Below the pieces are notes generated by a model. The model saw only the letters and a list, made by a program, of their open reading frames with translations. It was not told the origin of the DNA and made no database searches. A DNA stretch of 64,000 nucleotides, taken from Maribacter orientalis. Lineage in GTDB: Bacteria; Bacteroidota; Bacteroidia; Flavobacteriales; Flavobacteriaceae. Made by a program: the position numbers and the translations under genes. Of this stretch, positions 28,345 through 36,606 are shown piece after piece (position 1 is the first letter of the stretch; each line of letters begins with the position of its first letter). Location: contig NZ_FNZN01000004.1 in the NCBI RefSeq assembly GCF_900109345.1, positions 248,001-312,000 on the forward strand, given 5' to 3'.

Positions 28345-28583
28345 AAGATTCGGATTAGCTCCTAAATTTAGGTTTTTTATAGATAATATGTTCTTCTATC
28401 TAGTTATGTTGCGATATAAAACAACAGAAGAATACACACATTCCTAAAATAATTCCCATTATATCATTAGCTTTTTGTATTCTATTACGCGTCCAAAAGA
28501 TTGTTTTTAATTAACACATAGTTAATATTTAAAATAATAAATGTATTATTGTTACATATTGAGACAATAGAAAACTAATTCAA

Positions 28584-30215
28584 ATGAAAAACCTTCAAAT
28601 TTTAATATTCACTCTGATTGTATCAAGCAATTATTCATCAGCACAAGAGACCAATTCTTTTCCTGTTCAAGTAACCATTGAAAATGGAATTATCGAAGGT
28701 AATTATGATACCCATAATGGAATTCAACGCTATTTTGGAATTCCATTTGCAAAACCACCAGTAGGTGAGCTTCGTTGGAAAGCTCCACAACCGCTAGATA
28801 ACTGGGATGGTATAAAGGAAACCAAAGCCTTTGGACCAAGACCGATGCAAACTATGGTTTTTGGTGATATGAACTCTAGATCCAATGGGGTCAGTGAAGA
28901 TTGTCTTTATTTAAATGTTTGGACACCAGCGAATATGGAAACTAAAGATTTACCAGTACTTGTTTACTTTTTCGGAGGTGGAAATGTTGCAGGTGATGCA
29001 TCCGAGCCACGGTATGATGGTGAAAGCATGGCCAAAGAAGGTATTGTTGTGGTAACTACTAACTATCGCTTAAATATATTTGGTTTTTTAGCACATCCAG
29101 AATTAAGTGCAGAGGCCTCATATAAGGCATCAGGAAATTATGGCTTATTAGACCAAAATGCAGCACTAAAGTGGGTGAATAAAAATATTGCTGCTTTTGG
29201 CGGTGACCCTAAAAAAGTGACCATCGCAGGCGAATCGGCTGGATCAATTGGTGCAAGTCAACAAATGGCTTCGCCATTATCAAAAAATTTAATTGCTGGT
29301 GCAATAGGAGAAAGCGGTGCTTCAATAAATCCTACAATGTCTCCGGTGACTTTAAAAGAAGCTGAAAAAACAGGATTAGAATTTGCTAAAAGCATTGGCT
29401 ACCCAACACTTGCGCAATTAAGAAAATTGAGCACAAGGGAAGTATATGAACTATACAACAGTTCTAAAAGATTTGGGTTTCCTGCTGTGCTAGATGGTTA
29501 TTTTTTACCTAAGACCCTTCCTGAAATCTTTGAGAGTAAAGAGCAAGCAATGGTGCCTTTATTACTTGGATGGAATTCAGCAGAAATACCAGGTATGGCA
29601 TTTACCCAAGGTCCTTATACAGAAGAAAATTTTGTAAATAAGGTAAAAGAAGCTTATCCGAAAGAATATGCCAAGGTATTAGAATTGTATCCACATAGAT
29701 CCGAAAAAGAAATTGAACTATCGGCAACGGCTCTAGCTTCTGACCGATTTATATCCTATAGTACTTGGAAATGGTTTGATCTTCATAGAAAAAATAGCAA
29801 CCAACCTGTCTATCGCTATTTATATAGCAAATTAAGGCCATCTCTTGTAGATAATACCCTTGCCTCAGGTTTGGCTGGCGGAACAGTAGAAAAGGGCTCT
29901 GATGCACCACCAACACCAAAAGCGGTTGGAGCGCCACATGCTTGTGAAATTGAATACTGTATGGGAAATTTACACCTGGTAAAAGACTATGCTTGGACTG
30001 CAGATGACTTTAAAGTATCTAAAGACATGATGACTTATTTTGCTAATTTCATTAAAGCTGGAAATCCTAATGGAGAAGGTTTACCAAATTGGGAAGCAGC
30101 AGAACCAAAAGACCTTACCCCTTCTGTTATGGTTATCGATACAGAAAGCAAATTAATAGAAGCCAAAAATGATGCTCGTTACGAGTTTTTGGATAAGGCT
30201 TACAAAAATAATTAA
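28584..30215 (+). CDS. secreted type-B carboxylesterase
   Basis: This 543-residue alpha/beta hydrolase has a signal peptide (to about residue 20, SSAQE). The nucleophile is S218 in AGESAGSIGA, the oxyanion loop is VYFFGGGN, and the usual entry motifs RYFGIPFAKPPVGELRWKAP and SEDCLYLNVWTP are intact. The histidine probably lies in GAPHACEIEYCMG near 450. It would hydrolyse carboxylic esters, perhaps acyl or feruloyl decorations. It stands alone before a long terminator hairpin. Confidence 0.9.
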   Translation: MKNLQILIFTLIVSSNYSSAQETNSFPVQVTIENGIIEGNYDTHNGIQRYFGIPFAKPPVGELRWKAPQPLDNWDGIKETKAFGPRPMQTMVFGDMNSRSNGVSEDCLYLNVWTPANMETKDLPVLVYFFGGGNVAGDASEPRYDGESMAKEGIVVVTTNYRLNIFGFLAHPELSAEASYKASGNYGLLDQNAALKWVNKNIAAFGGDPKKVTIAGESAGSIGASQQMASPLSKNLIAGAIGESGASINPTMSPVTLKEAEKTGLEFAKSIGYPTLAQLRKLSTREVYELYNSSKRFGFPAVLDGYFLPKTLPEIFESKEQAMVPLLLGWNSAEIPGMAFTQGPYTEENFVNKVKEAYPKEYAKVLELYPHRSEKEIELSATALASDRFISYSTWKWFDLHRKNSNQPVYRYLYSKLRPSLVDNTLASGLAGGTVEKGSDAPPTPKAVGAPHACEIEYCMGNLHLVKDYAWTADDFKVSKDMMTYFANFIKAGNPNGEGLPNWEAAEPKDLTPSVMVIDTESKLIEAKNDARYEFLDKAYKNN

Positions 30216-30238
30216 ACGATAATTTTATAATTTTTGAT

Positions 30239-30281
30239 AATTGGTATTGGAGGTTCCTAAAAAAGGAATCCAATACCAATT
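30239..30281 (+). terminator. terminator-like hairpin after the carboxylesterase
   Basis: A 17-bp stem with a two-base bulge (arms from AATTGGTATTGGA at 30239 and TCCAATACCAATT at 30269-30281) lies 24 bases after the stop. The following T-tract is short (TATGCTTTTT). Confidence 0.65.
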
Positions 30282-30340
30282 ATGCTTTTTGAATTACATT
30301 TTGTTTTAAAAGTAACCACCAAAACCCTTAAATTGGACCT

Positions 30341-30478
30341 ATGAAAAAAATCATTCAAATTATTGGTGCGTGGTACGGCGCAAAGAAAATTGGAGGCGGA
30401 AAATGCGGATGTATAGGAACTTTTTTTGTGTTTCTTATATTATTCTGGATATTAGGATATGTACTTGACGCTTTTTAA
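30341..30478 (+). CDS. 45-residue single-span membrane protein
   Basis: The small ORF encodes a basic, glycine-rich N-terminal half (GAWYGAKKIGGGKCGCIG) and one membrane span (FFVFLILFWILGYVL) ending at a stop at 30476-30478. It is not a known family to me. Its coding status is supported by a second, degenerate copy at 33.31-33.39 kb that preserves the frame of the span (TFFVFL...GYVLDSF). In both copies it converges on the 3' end of dnaE2 or its remnant, with stops overlapping, so it was an ancestral neighbour of that gene. Confidence 0.6.
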   Translation: MKKIIQIIGAWYGAKKIGGGKCGCIGTFFVFLILFWILGYVLDAF

Positions 30479-30715
30479 ACAAGCAGATTTCCTAATCTAT
30501 TTTCTTCCTGGTCATTCGTTTTCTTTTGGTCAAAAACTTTGGCGCTGGTTTTCATATCTGCATACCTTGGGTCTTGTACAAAATCCTGTTTTTATAGTTT
30601 GATGACCTCTATGCCTAAAAAATCCAAACTCACTCAACACCTTACCATAAAACCGATAGATTCCCCTAACCCTAAATATTTTGTTTGGCCACGTGCGGAA
30701 ATAATACTGGATCTA
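30405..30715. repeat. copy A of a diverged direct repeat of about 300 bp
   Basis: This segment aligns in the same orientation with 33309-33620. It includes the end of the 45-residue ORF and the last about 80 codons of dnaE2. The shared text runs almost unbroken through stretches such as TTTTGGTCAAAAAC, GGGTCTTGTACAAAATC and CCTTACCATAAAACCGATAG; identity by eye is roughly three quarters. The two copies flank the RuMP/AraC module. Confidence 0.85.
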
Positions 30716-30720
30716 AAAGC
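30475..30720 (-). pseudogene. remnant of a second dnaE2 3' end
   Basis: On the minus strand the segment still reads as the DnaE2 C-terminus: RGIYRFYGKV, LSEFGF, then DPRYADMKTSAKVFDQK-like text ending ...NRLGNLLV before a stop at 30475-30477. It is dead: an extra A near 30620 shifts the frame, and a CAA-to-TAA change creates a stop at 30592-30594. Nothing upstream of about 30720 resembles dnaE2, so only the last about 80 codons were copied. Confidence 0.85.
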
Positions 30721-30823
30721 TGTCGATACTTGTCCATTAGTGTTGTAAAAACGTCGGTACTCAACGAATTCTTTTAATACATTTTATTTAGAAGCTTTGA
30801 TGGAATGGTAATCGCTGTAAATG

Positions 30824-30859
30824 ACAAATTCCCATGAAATGTTATTCATGGGAATTTGT
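30824..30859. terminator. bidirectional terminator-like hairpin after hxlA
   Basis: A perfect 15-bp inverted repeat (arms 30824-30838 and 30845-30859, loop of 6) lies 37 bases beyond the hxlA stop. Neither flank has a long T-run, but no other terminator is visible. Confidence 0.6.
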
Positions 30860-30895
30860 TTGTTAGTGGTAAAAACGTTTTTATAGTATTGCCAC

Positions 30896-31525
30896 TTAAG
30901 CATTTAATAGTTCTTTTAATTCTTTCGCTGCTTGTGCAGGGTCCTCTGCTCCGTAAATAGCTGCTCCTGCAACCGCCACAATAGCACCAGATTGTTTTAC
31001 AGCAGTAATACTACTACTGTTAACACCACCTGCAATAGATACTTTTACACCAGCTCTTGCAGCCTCATCAATCAACACTTGAATAGAGTAACCTTCTTCT
31101 GCTTGCTCATCTAAACCAGCATGCAACTCAACAAACTCAGCTCCTAAAGCAATAGCTTCCTTAGCACGCTTAACCCTGTCTTTAACACCGATGGTATCTA
31201 CGACAACACCTTTACCATGTGCTTTAGCAGCTTTTACCGCACCAGCAATGGTAGAATCTCCTGTAGTCCCTAAAATAGTAACATAATCAGCTCCTGCACC
31301 AAAAGCCATACCAGCCTCTAATTCACCAGCATCAGCAGTTTTAAAATCTGCTAAAACTAATTTATCAGGAAAAGCATCTTTCATTTTTCGAATGCCAGAT
31401 AAGCCTTCACTTTTAATAAGCGGTGTTCCAAGCTCTATAATGTCTACATAAGGAGCCACTTTTGTTGCTAATGCAATGGCATCTTCTATTTTTAATAAAT
31501 CTATTGCTACTTGTAATTTTACCAT
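30896..31525 (-). CDS. hxlA: 3-hexulose-6-phosphate synthase
   Basis: This 209-residue TIM-barrel enzyme of the OMP-decarboxylase superfamily would condense formaldehyde with ribulose 5-phosphate, or run in reverse. It has the catalytic block LADFKTADAGE (D60, K62, D65), VDIIELGTPLIKSEG, YVTILGTTGD, VVVDTIGVKD and SIAGGVNSSS, full length. The related 3-keto-gulonate-6-phosphate decarboxylases differ at the DxKxxD surroundings, and the adjacent isomerase gene favours the RuMP assignment. It lies 49 bases downstream of hxlB in one operon. In a heterotroph the likely job is formaldehyde detoxification or pentose supply. Confidence 0.88.
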   Translation of the reverse strand: MVKLQVAIDLLKIEDAIALATKVAPYVDIIELGTPLIKSEGLSGIRKMKDAFPDKLVLADFKTADAGELEAGMAFGAGADYVTILGTTGDSTIAGAVKAAKAHGKGVVVDTIGVKDRVKRAKEAIALGAEFVELHAGLDEQAEEGYSIQVLIDEAARAGVKVSIAGGVNSSSITAVKQSGAIVAVAGAAIYGAEDPAQAAKELKELLNA

Positions 31526-31574
31526 AATTTAAATATTTATAATGTTCTGTTTTATTTAAGTATTGTTCTCGTAT

Positions 31575-32159
31575 TTACTCCATATTCGCATGTCGTTTCC
31601 ATAAATCTGAAGCCAAACTGCCATCTAGCCCCCATAAAGTCTGTATCAAAGCATCCATTACCAAAAGCAACGATTGCTCAAAAAGACTACCTGCATATTG
31701 TTTTGAAATATCTTCATCACGTTCTTGCTTTTGTGCCGCAGGTATGATGACCGTATGTTTTGATTGTAATGCGAGGGGAGACTCTGCATTAGTGGTAAAG
31801 CATATAACACTAGCACCTTCTCTGTTTGCAGTTTCTGCAGCACTAACAATTCCGCTGGTTGTACCAGATCCAGACCCAGCTATAAGTAGATCTCCCTTTG
31901 TAATTGCGGGTGCTGTGGTTTCACCAACAACATGTACTTTGTATCCCAAATGCATTAAACGCATTGCAAAAGCTTTCATCATAAGACCGGTTCGGCCTGA
32001 GCCAGTTACAAAAATGTTTTTGGCATTTGTAATTGTTGGTATCAATGCCGCTATCTCATGATAGTGTATAGACTTAATTAGTTTAAGATGCTCATGAATA
32101 ATAATATCCATTGCATTTTCCACTAATTCAGTATCGTTCTTTTTAAGGGTATCCTCCAT
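31575..32159 (-). CDS. hxlB: 6-phospho-3-hexuloisomerase
   Basis: The 194-residue SIS-domain isomerase would convert 3-hexulose 6-phosphate to fructose 6-phosphate. The sugar-phosphate loop is FVTGSGRTGLMMKAFAMRLMHLG, with AGSGSGTTSGIVSAAETA as the second SIS block and DALIQTLWGLDGSLASDLWKRHANME as the family C-terminus. It is the first gene of the hxlB-hxlA operon, reading away from the AraC gene. The intergenic gap holds a -7 box and a candidate operator. Confidence 0.9.
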   Translation of the reverse strand: MEDTLKKNDTELVENAMDIIIHEHLKLIKSIHYHEIAALIPTITNAKNIFVTGSGRTGLMMKAFAMRLMHLGYKVHVVGETTAPAITKGDLLIAGSGSGTTSGIVSAAETANREGASVICFTTNAESPLALQSKHTVIIPAAQKQERDEDISKQYAGSLFEQSLLLVMDALIQTLWGLDGSLASDLWKRHANME

Positions 32160-32200
32160 AATTAACTTGATTCAACGTCTTTTGGCATTCAAATCGACTA

Positions 32201-32208
32201 CAAAAGTA
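32201..32208 (-). promoter_or_regulatory. putative hxlB -7 element TACTTTTG
   Basis: On the minus strand TACTTTTG fits TAnnTTTG and lies 41 bases before the hxlB start. No TTG is present at the normal distance, as expected for an activator-dependent promoter, and the tandem operator-like repeat begins 26 bases upstream of it. Confidence 0.5.
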
Positions 32209-32233
32209 TGTGGAACTACTCGCTAAAGACTTA

Positions 32234-32266
32234 TACAATTTGATAGTTGTATGGTACAATTTGCTA
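32234..32266. promoter_or_regulatory. tandem operator-like direct repeat, TACAATTTGNTA twice with 21-bp period
   Basis: The 12-base units TACAATTTGATA (32234-32245) and TACAATTTGCTA (32255-32266) differ at one base and start exactly 21 bases apart, two helical turns. Tandem half-sites with 21-bp period are the hallmark of AraC/XylS-family binding. They lie between hxlB and the divergent AraC gene, just upstream of the hxlB -7 box, so activation of hxlBA by that regulator is the natural reading. Confidence 0.65.
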
Positions 32267-32386
32267 TTATGGCTCTTAATGATGGTGTTATTGGCTATTT
32301 TTGTGGTATATTTTGGAAATGGGCTTTTTTTAGGTAGATAATGCTTTCAAAGATTTGGGTCTACTTTATAGTTAAAAAGAAGTATT

Positions 32387-33229
32387 ATGCTGAGTGATAA
32401 AGTTTTATATATTAAAGATTTAGGAAATTGCCCGCCAGCCTATTTAAACGACCCTGCAAGAAGAGATTTTTATGAGATTGTATGGTTGCAAAATGAAGAT
32501 GCGCTTCATGTTCCGCAGCACGATTTTCAGACATTAAAAGGAGATTGGATATATTTGATACCGCCGTACAGAGTGCATCAACTGAACAAAGCTGGGAAAA
32601 ACGGTGTCCTGATATCTTTTAAGCAAGAATTACTAGAAGGAGATTTAAAAGAATTTTTGTTAGATGTATTCAGAATGTTCAATATTCAAGGTGAATTTTC
32701 TTGTTTACAGGTGAGCGAAGAAGGTTCGAATGGTTTGACCGCTGTTCTTCAACTTTTGAAAGAAGAATACAGTCACGAAGTCATCAATTTAATAATGATG
32801 AAAGCTCTTTTAAAGGTGTTTTTATTGAAATTGATACAGTTAAAAGAGCAGCATTTTACATTGCAAGATATTAATGAAAAGCGAGTTTATGAGTTTATGC
32901 TTCTGCTTGAAGTACACTATAAAAATAAACGAACTGCTGATTTTTATGCCAGTAAATTGGATATTAGTGCTAAGCGCTTAAATCAAATTTTAAAAGAAAA
33001 ATTAGATAAAACTGGAGTGCAATTAATTCATGATCGGTTGATATTAGAGGCAAAGCGCCAAATTATACATAGCGAAAATACGATTAAAGAAATAGCATTT
33101 AATCTTCATTTTAAAGATCAATCATACTTTAGTCGTTTCTTTAAACAACACGTAGGGCAAACTCCTCAAGAATTTCAAAACAATGTAAAAGAGCATGTGA
33201 TTTCTCATGACAATACGTTGTATACTTAA
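32387..33229 (+). CDS. AraC-family transcriptional regulator, probable controller of hxlBA
   Basis: This 280-residue regulator has an N-terminal cupin-like sensor part (EIVWLQNEDALHVPQHDFQTLKGDWIYL is interrupted by loops) and a C-terminal AraC DNA-binding domain from about 180. Both helix-turn-helices are visible: ADFYASKLDISAKRLNQILKE and IKEIAFNLHFKDQSYFSRFFKQHVG, followed by TPQEF. It is divergent from hxlB with 227 bases between. The effector is unknown; formaldehyde or a sugar is a reasonable candidate. No promoter matching TAnnTTTG was found immediately before it. Confidence 0.88.
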   Translation: MLSDKVLYIKDLGNCPPAYLNDPARRDFYEIVWLQNEDALHVPQHDFQTLKGDWIYLIPPYRVHQLNKAGKNGVLISFKQELLEGDLKEFLLDVFRMFNIQGEFSCLQVSEEGSNGLTAVLQLLKEEYSHEVINLIMMKALLKVFLLKLIQLKEQHFTLQDINEKRVYEFMLLLEVHYKNKRTADFYASKLDISAKRLNQILKEKLDKTGVQLIHDRLILEAKRQIIHSENTIKEIAFNLHFKDQSYFSRFFKQHVGQTPQEFQNNVKEHVISHDNTLYT

Positions 33230-33308
33230 ATTTTTAAATAATCAACACATTAACAATTCTACTTTGTAGAATCAATTTCATACCTAACAGAACCTACCCT
33301 AATTTTCA

Positions 33309-33385
33309 GGGCATTAGAAACCTTTTTTGTGTTTCTATTCCTATTCTTATATAGGATTTTTGGATATGTATTAGATTCATTTTAA
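33309..33385 (+). pseudogene. 5'-truncated copy of the 45-residue membrane ORF
   Basis: The frame TFFVFLFLFLYRIFGYVLDSF, ending in TAA at 33383-33385, matches the membrane span of the intact copy at 30.3 kb with a net gain of two codons. The basic N-terminal half is missing. Confidence 0.6.
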
Positions 33386-33620
33386 TTCAACTGACTTTCC
33401 AATCTATTACCTTCTTGATCATGGTTCTTTTGGTCAAAAACCTTTGCACTGGTCTTCATGTCCGCATATCTGGGGTCTTGTACAAAATCTTGTTTTTGCA
33501 GTTTAATGACCTCTATGCTTAAAAATCCGAACTCACTCACCACCTTACCATAAAACCGATAGATTCCCCTACCCCTAAATGTATATTTAGCGGCCACTGG
33601 CGGAAACAGTACGGTGTCAA
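33309..33620. repeat. copy B of the diverged direct repeat
   Basis: This is the counterpart of 30405-30715 in the same orientation. It contains the truncated small ORF and the true 3' end of dnaE2. It marks the right boundary of the inserted RuMP/AraC module. Confidence 0.85.
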
Positions 33621-36420
33621 AAACCTGCCCCTGTTGGTCGATCAAGGTAGCAAAGAACATGTGTTTCCCTGTATGGGTCTTTGTACGTTTCACGGTGACC
33701 AAATAGCCATAGATATCTATGTTTTTGTTATGATAATTTTCCAAATCCTTACTGCCCGCCGTATTCTTGGGCGGCTCCGCCAACAGCTCGAACGGACTAC
33801 ATAAACTAAAGCCCAATAACTCCAATTGCGTAAAGGCAACCTCTAGGTTCGTGCTGTATAAACTAGGGATCTCAAAATGCTGATGCTTGGGCGCAAACAG
33901 CTTGGGGTGGTCTATTTTTTTAGTCTTGTTCAAAAAGAGATGGGCCTTCCATAGCAGTTCATGTTTGTTCACGCCCGTAAAACGGAACGCATCAATACGT
34001 ATTAAAATGCTTACCTGTTCTATGGAAATCATCACCCTATCCAAAAAACCTTCCAAAGAATCAAAACTACCATTAAGATACCGCTCCTTTAAGATACGCT
34101 CCATAACACGCTCTTCCAATTCACGCAAATAGCCTAAGCCTAAATACAGTTCTTTTCCATCAATACGGTTACCAGCATTACTTTTGTTTACGCAAGGCGG
34201 ATGTATGGTAGCACCCAACATACGAGCTTCGTGCACATAAAACTCGGGCTTGTAAAATCCACCACCATTATTGAGTACTGCCACCATATATTCTAAGGGA
34301 TAGTAGGCACGCAAGAACAGACTCTGATAGCTTTCTACCGCATAAGAGGCCGAATGTCCTTTAGCAAAAGCGTAGCCGGCAAAACTAGCTACTTGGTCCC
34401 ACACCTCTTTAATAAGTTGTTCCGCATAGCCCTTTTTACGGCAATTATCCATAAACTTATCCTGCACTTTTTGGAACTCTTCTCGAGAGCGAAACTTACC
34501 GCTCATTCCGCGTCTCAATACATCGGCTTCCCCCAAATCCAAATCTGCAAAATGGTGTGCCACTTTGATCACGTCCTCTTGGTAGACCATAACTCCGTAT
34601 GTTTCCGGCATAATCTCTAACATCACCGGGTGCGCTAACTCCTCTGCTCTGCCCTTATTACGATGGCGCAGAATATACTCGCGCATCATTCCACTTTTAG
34701 ACACTCCTGGGCGAATAATAGAACTTGCCGCTACCAAACCCAAATAGGTATCTACTTCCAGTTTTTTCAATAACATGCGCATAGCGGGCGATTCTACATA
34801 AAAACAGCCCATACACTGCGCTGTTTTAACCATGTTGTTGATTTTGGGGTCTTTTTTAAAGGCCTTGATATCGTGAATATCAAACTTGGCAAACTCCTCC
34901 GGACGGTCCCGTTCCAAAATGTCCAAGGTTTCCTTTATTTTAGACAATCCTCGTTGGGCAAGAATATCGAATTTGTACAGACCTACGTCCTCCGCAATAA
35001 TCATATCAAATTGTGTAGTGGGAAACCCTTTTGGGGGCATATGGGTAGCGGAAAACCAATGAATCGGTTTCTCCGTTATTAAAATACCTCCTGCGTGTAT
35101 GCTCAAATAATTGGGCATACCGTGTAATAATTGGGTGTATTTCAGCACTAAGGCAGATATGTTGTCTAACCTGCTCGCCTGAAAATTACCGTCGCACAGC
35201 AAATCGATTTCATCCTTAGGCAGACCAAATACCTTCCCCAGTTCCCGAATGACCCCGCGCGCCTGAAAGGTAACATAGGTCCCTAAGAGTGCTACATTTT
35301 TAAACCGGTTAAAAATATATTCGGTCATTATAGGTCGATCTCGATGCGAAAAATCAATATCAAAATCTGGCGGATTCACGCGATACAGATTAATAAATCG
35401 TTCAAAATACAGGTCGAGCTCCATAGGATCTACATCGGTAATAAAAAGCAAATAGGCTACAATACTATTTGCACCACTACCACGCCCCACATAAAAAAAA
35501 TTCTGTTTTCGGGCATAGGAAATAATATCCCAATTGATGAGAAAGTAAGAGACGAAACCCATCTTTTTAATAAGTCCCAGTTCCTTTTCTAAACGATCCA
35601 AAACAGGCTGATCCACTTCTGGATACCGATATGGCAAACCTTCTTGACACAATTTTTCAAGAAATACCTCATCCTCTTCCTTTGTTTTTAAATACGTCTG
35701 AAGATTCTGTGGTTTTCGACCTTCTGAAAAATCAAAATGTATAGAACATGTATCGATCAAGCGTTGGGTATTCTCTAGAATAAAGCTATGTTCAGAAAAA
35801 TGTGCTGCCAGATTAGGAATGGAATACATTTTTTCATCTTCACTCGCCTGTTCCGTAACCGACAACATACTGAGCAAGGTGTTATTATCAATGGCACGTA
35901 ATAATCGGTGTGCATTAAAATCGCGTTTATTTCTAAACGTTACGGGTTGCAACAGTACTATTTTATCTCTTTGCTCTAATAATTTTGAAAACCGAAGTCG
36001 TTTTAGCTCGCTAACAGAAACTCCTATAAACTCATTTTCAGCAAAGCTTTTCTTTTCATTCTGAAGGACTTTTTCAAACGGGTAGATAATATATACATGT
36101 TCAAACTTCGGAGCTATTTCAGGAATTTTCTTTCCTTGATGAATGTGTTCCGACAAAAAATTATTCAGCTCCAGAAAACCATTATTGTTTTTTGCGATAC
36201 CTACAAAACAAGGCTCTATTCCATTTCTAAAATCAATACCCAAAATAGGCCGAACATTATATTCCGAAGCCTTACGAACAAAATTTAAACAGGCAGATGT
36301 ATTATTGATATCCGTTAACACCAATTGCGTCACGTGATGCTCCCTTGCCAATTGCAAGAGCTCCAGTTCTGAAAAGGTACCGTAGCGAAGGCTGTAATAT
36401 GTATGGCAGTTTAGGTACAC
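33382..36420 (-). CDS. dnaE2: error-prone DNA polymerase DnaE2 (ImuC type)
   Basis: This 1012-residue C-family polymerase lacks the exonuclease found in the replicative DnaE of this window. Its N-terminal PHP domain (NCHTYYSLRYGTFS) retains few metal ligands. The polymerase core has VGRGSGANSIVAYLL and the catalytic aspartates D352 and D354 in PPDFDIDFSHRDR. Later blocks include SIHAGGILIT, PGVSKSGMMREYI and FAGYAFAKGHSASYAV. The OB-fold is near 905-975. Length fits DnaE2. It is downstream of dinB on the same strand with 186 bases between, so the two probably form a translesion operon. Its 3' end is duplicated at 30.5 kb. Confidence 0.94.
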   Translation of the reverse strand: MYLNCHTYYSLRYGTFSELELLQLAREHHVTQLVLTDINNTSACLNFVRKASEYNVRPILGIDFRNGIEPCFVGIAKNNNGFLELNNFLSEHIHQGKKIPEIAPKFEHVYIIYPFEKVLQNEKKSFAENEFIGVSVSELKRLRFSKLLEQRDKIVLLQPVTFRNKRDFNAHRLLRAIDNNTLLSMLSVTEQASEDEKMYSIPNLAAHFSEHSFILENTQRLIDTCSIHFDFSEGRKPQNLQTYLKTKEEDEVFLEKLCQEGLPYRYPEVDQPVLDRLEKELGLIKKMGFVSYFLINWDIISYARKQNFFYVGRGSGANSIVAYLLFITDVDPMELDLYFERFINLYRVNPPDFDIDFSHRDRPIMTEYIFNRFKNVALLGTYVTFQARGVIRELGKVFGLPKDEIDLLCDGNFQASRLDNISALVLKYTQLLHGMPNYLSIHAGGILITEKPIHWFSATHMPPKGFPTTQFDMIIAEDVGLYKFDILAQRGLSKIKETLDILERDRPEEFAKFDIHDIKAFKKDPKINNMVKTAQCMGCFYVESPAMRMLLKKLEVDTYLGLVAASSIIRPGVSKSGMMREYILRHRNKGRAEELAHPVMLEIMPETYGVMVYQEDVIKVAHHFADLDLGEADVLRRGMSGKFRSREEFQKVQDKFMDNCRKKGYAEQLIKEVWDQVASFAGYAFAKGHSASYAVESYQSLFLRAYYPLEYMVAVLNNGGGFYKPEFYVHEARMLGATIHPPCVNKSNAGNRIDGKELYLGLGYLRELEERVMERILKERYLNGSFDSLEGFLDRVMISIEQVSILIRIDAFRFTGVNKHELLWKAHLFLNKTKKIDHPKLFAPKHQHFEIPSLYSTNLEVAFTQLELLGFSLCSPFELLAEPPKNTAGSKDLENYHNKNIDIYGYLVTVKRTKTHTGKHMFFATLIDQQGQVFDTVLFPPVAAKYTFRGRGIYRFYGKVVSEFGFLSIEVIKLQKQDFVQDPRYADMKTSAKVFDQKNHDQEGNRLESQLN

Positions 36421-36502
36421 TTTTTTGGTTGTCGGTTGTTCATTGTTAGTATTTTGCGCTGCACGTGAAGCGCTCTCTTTTCTCTTTTCTAATTTCCAAC
36501 TC

Positions 36503-36524
36503 TCACTTCGACTACGCTCAGTGA
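36503..36524. repeat. short imperfect palindrome of the flavobacterial intergenic type
   Basis: TCACTTCGACTACGCTCAGTG followed by A forms a stem with TCACT/AGTGA at its ends and lies in the gap between dinB and dnaE2. Very similar TCGACT.CGCTCAGTGA elements recur between genes in many flavobacterial genomes as I recall them. Only one copy was noticed here. Confidence 0.45.
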
Positions 36525-36606
36525 ACAGAAGGCATCATTCCGAGGCTTTTCTTTGGGCGCAATGCGAAGCACGCTCTATTTTATTCAACCCTTTGGCGCT
36601 AGGGGC

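Noticed and set aside
30896..31525. Assignment of hxlA as 3-keto-L-gulonate-6-phosphate decarboxylase
   Set aside because: The active-site context and the adjacent hexuloisomerase favour hexulose-6-phosphate synthase.
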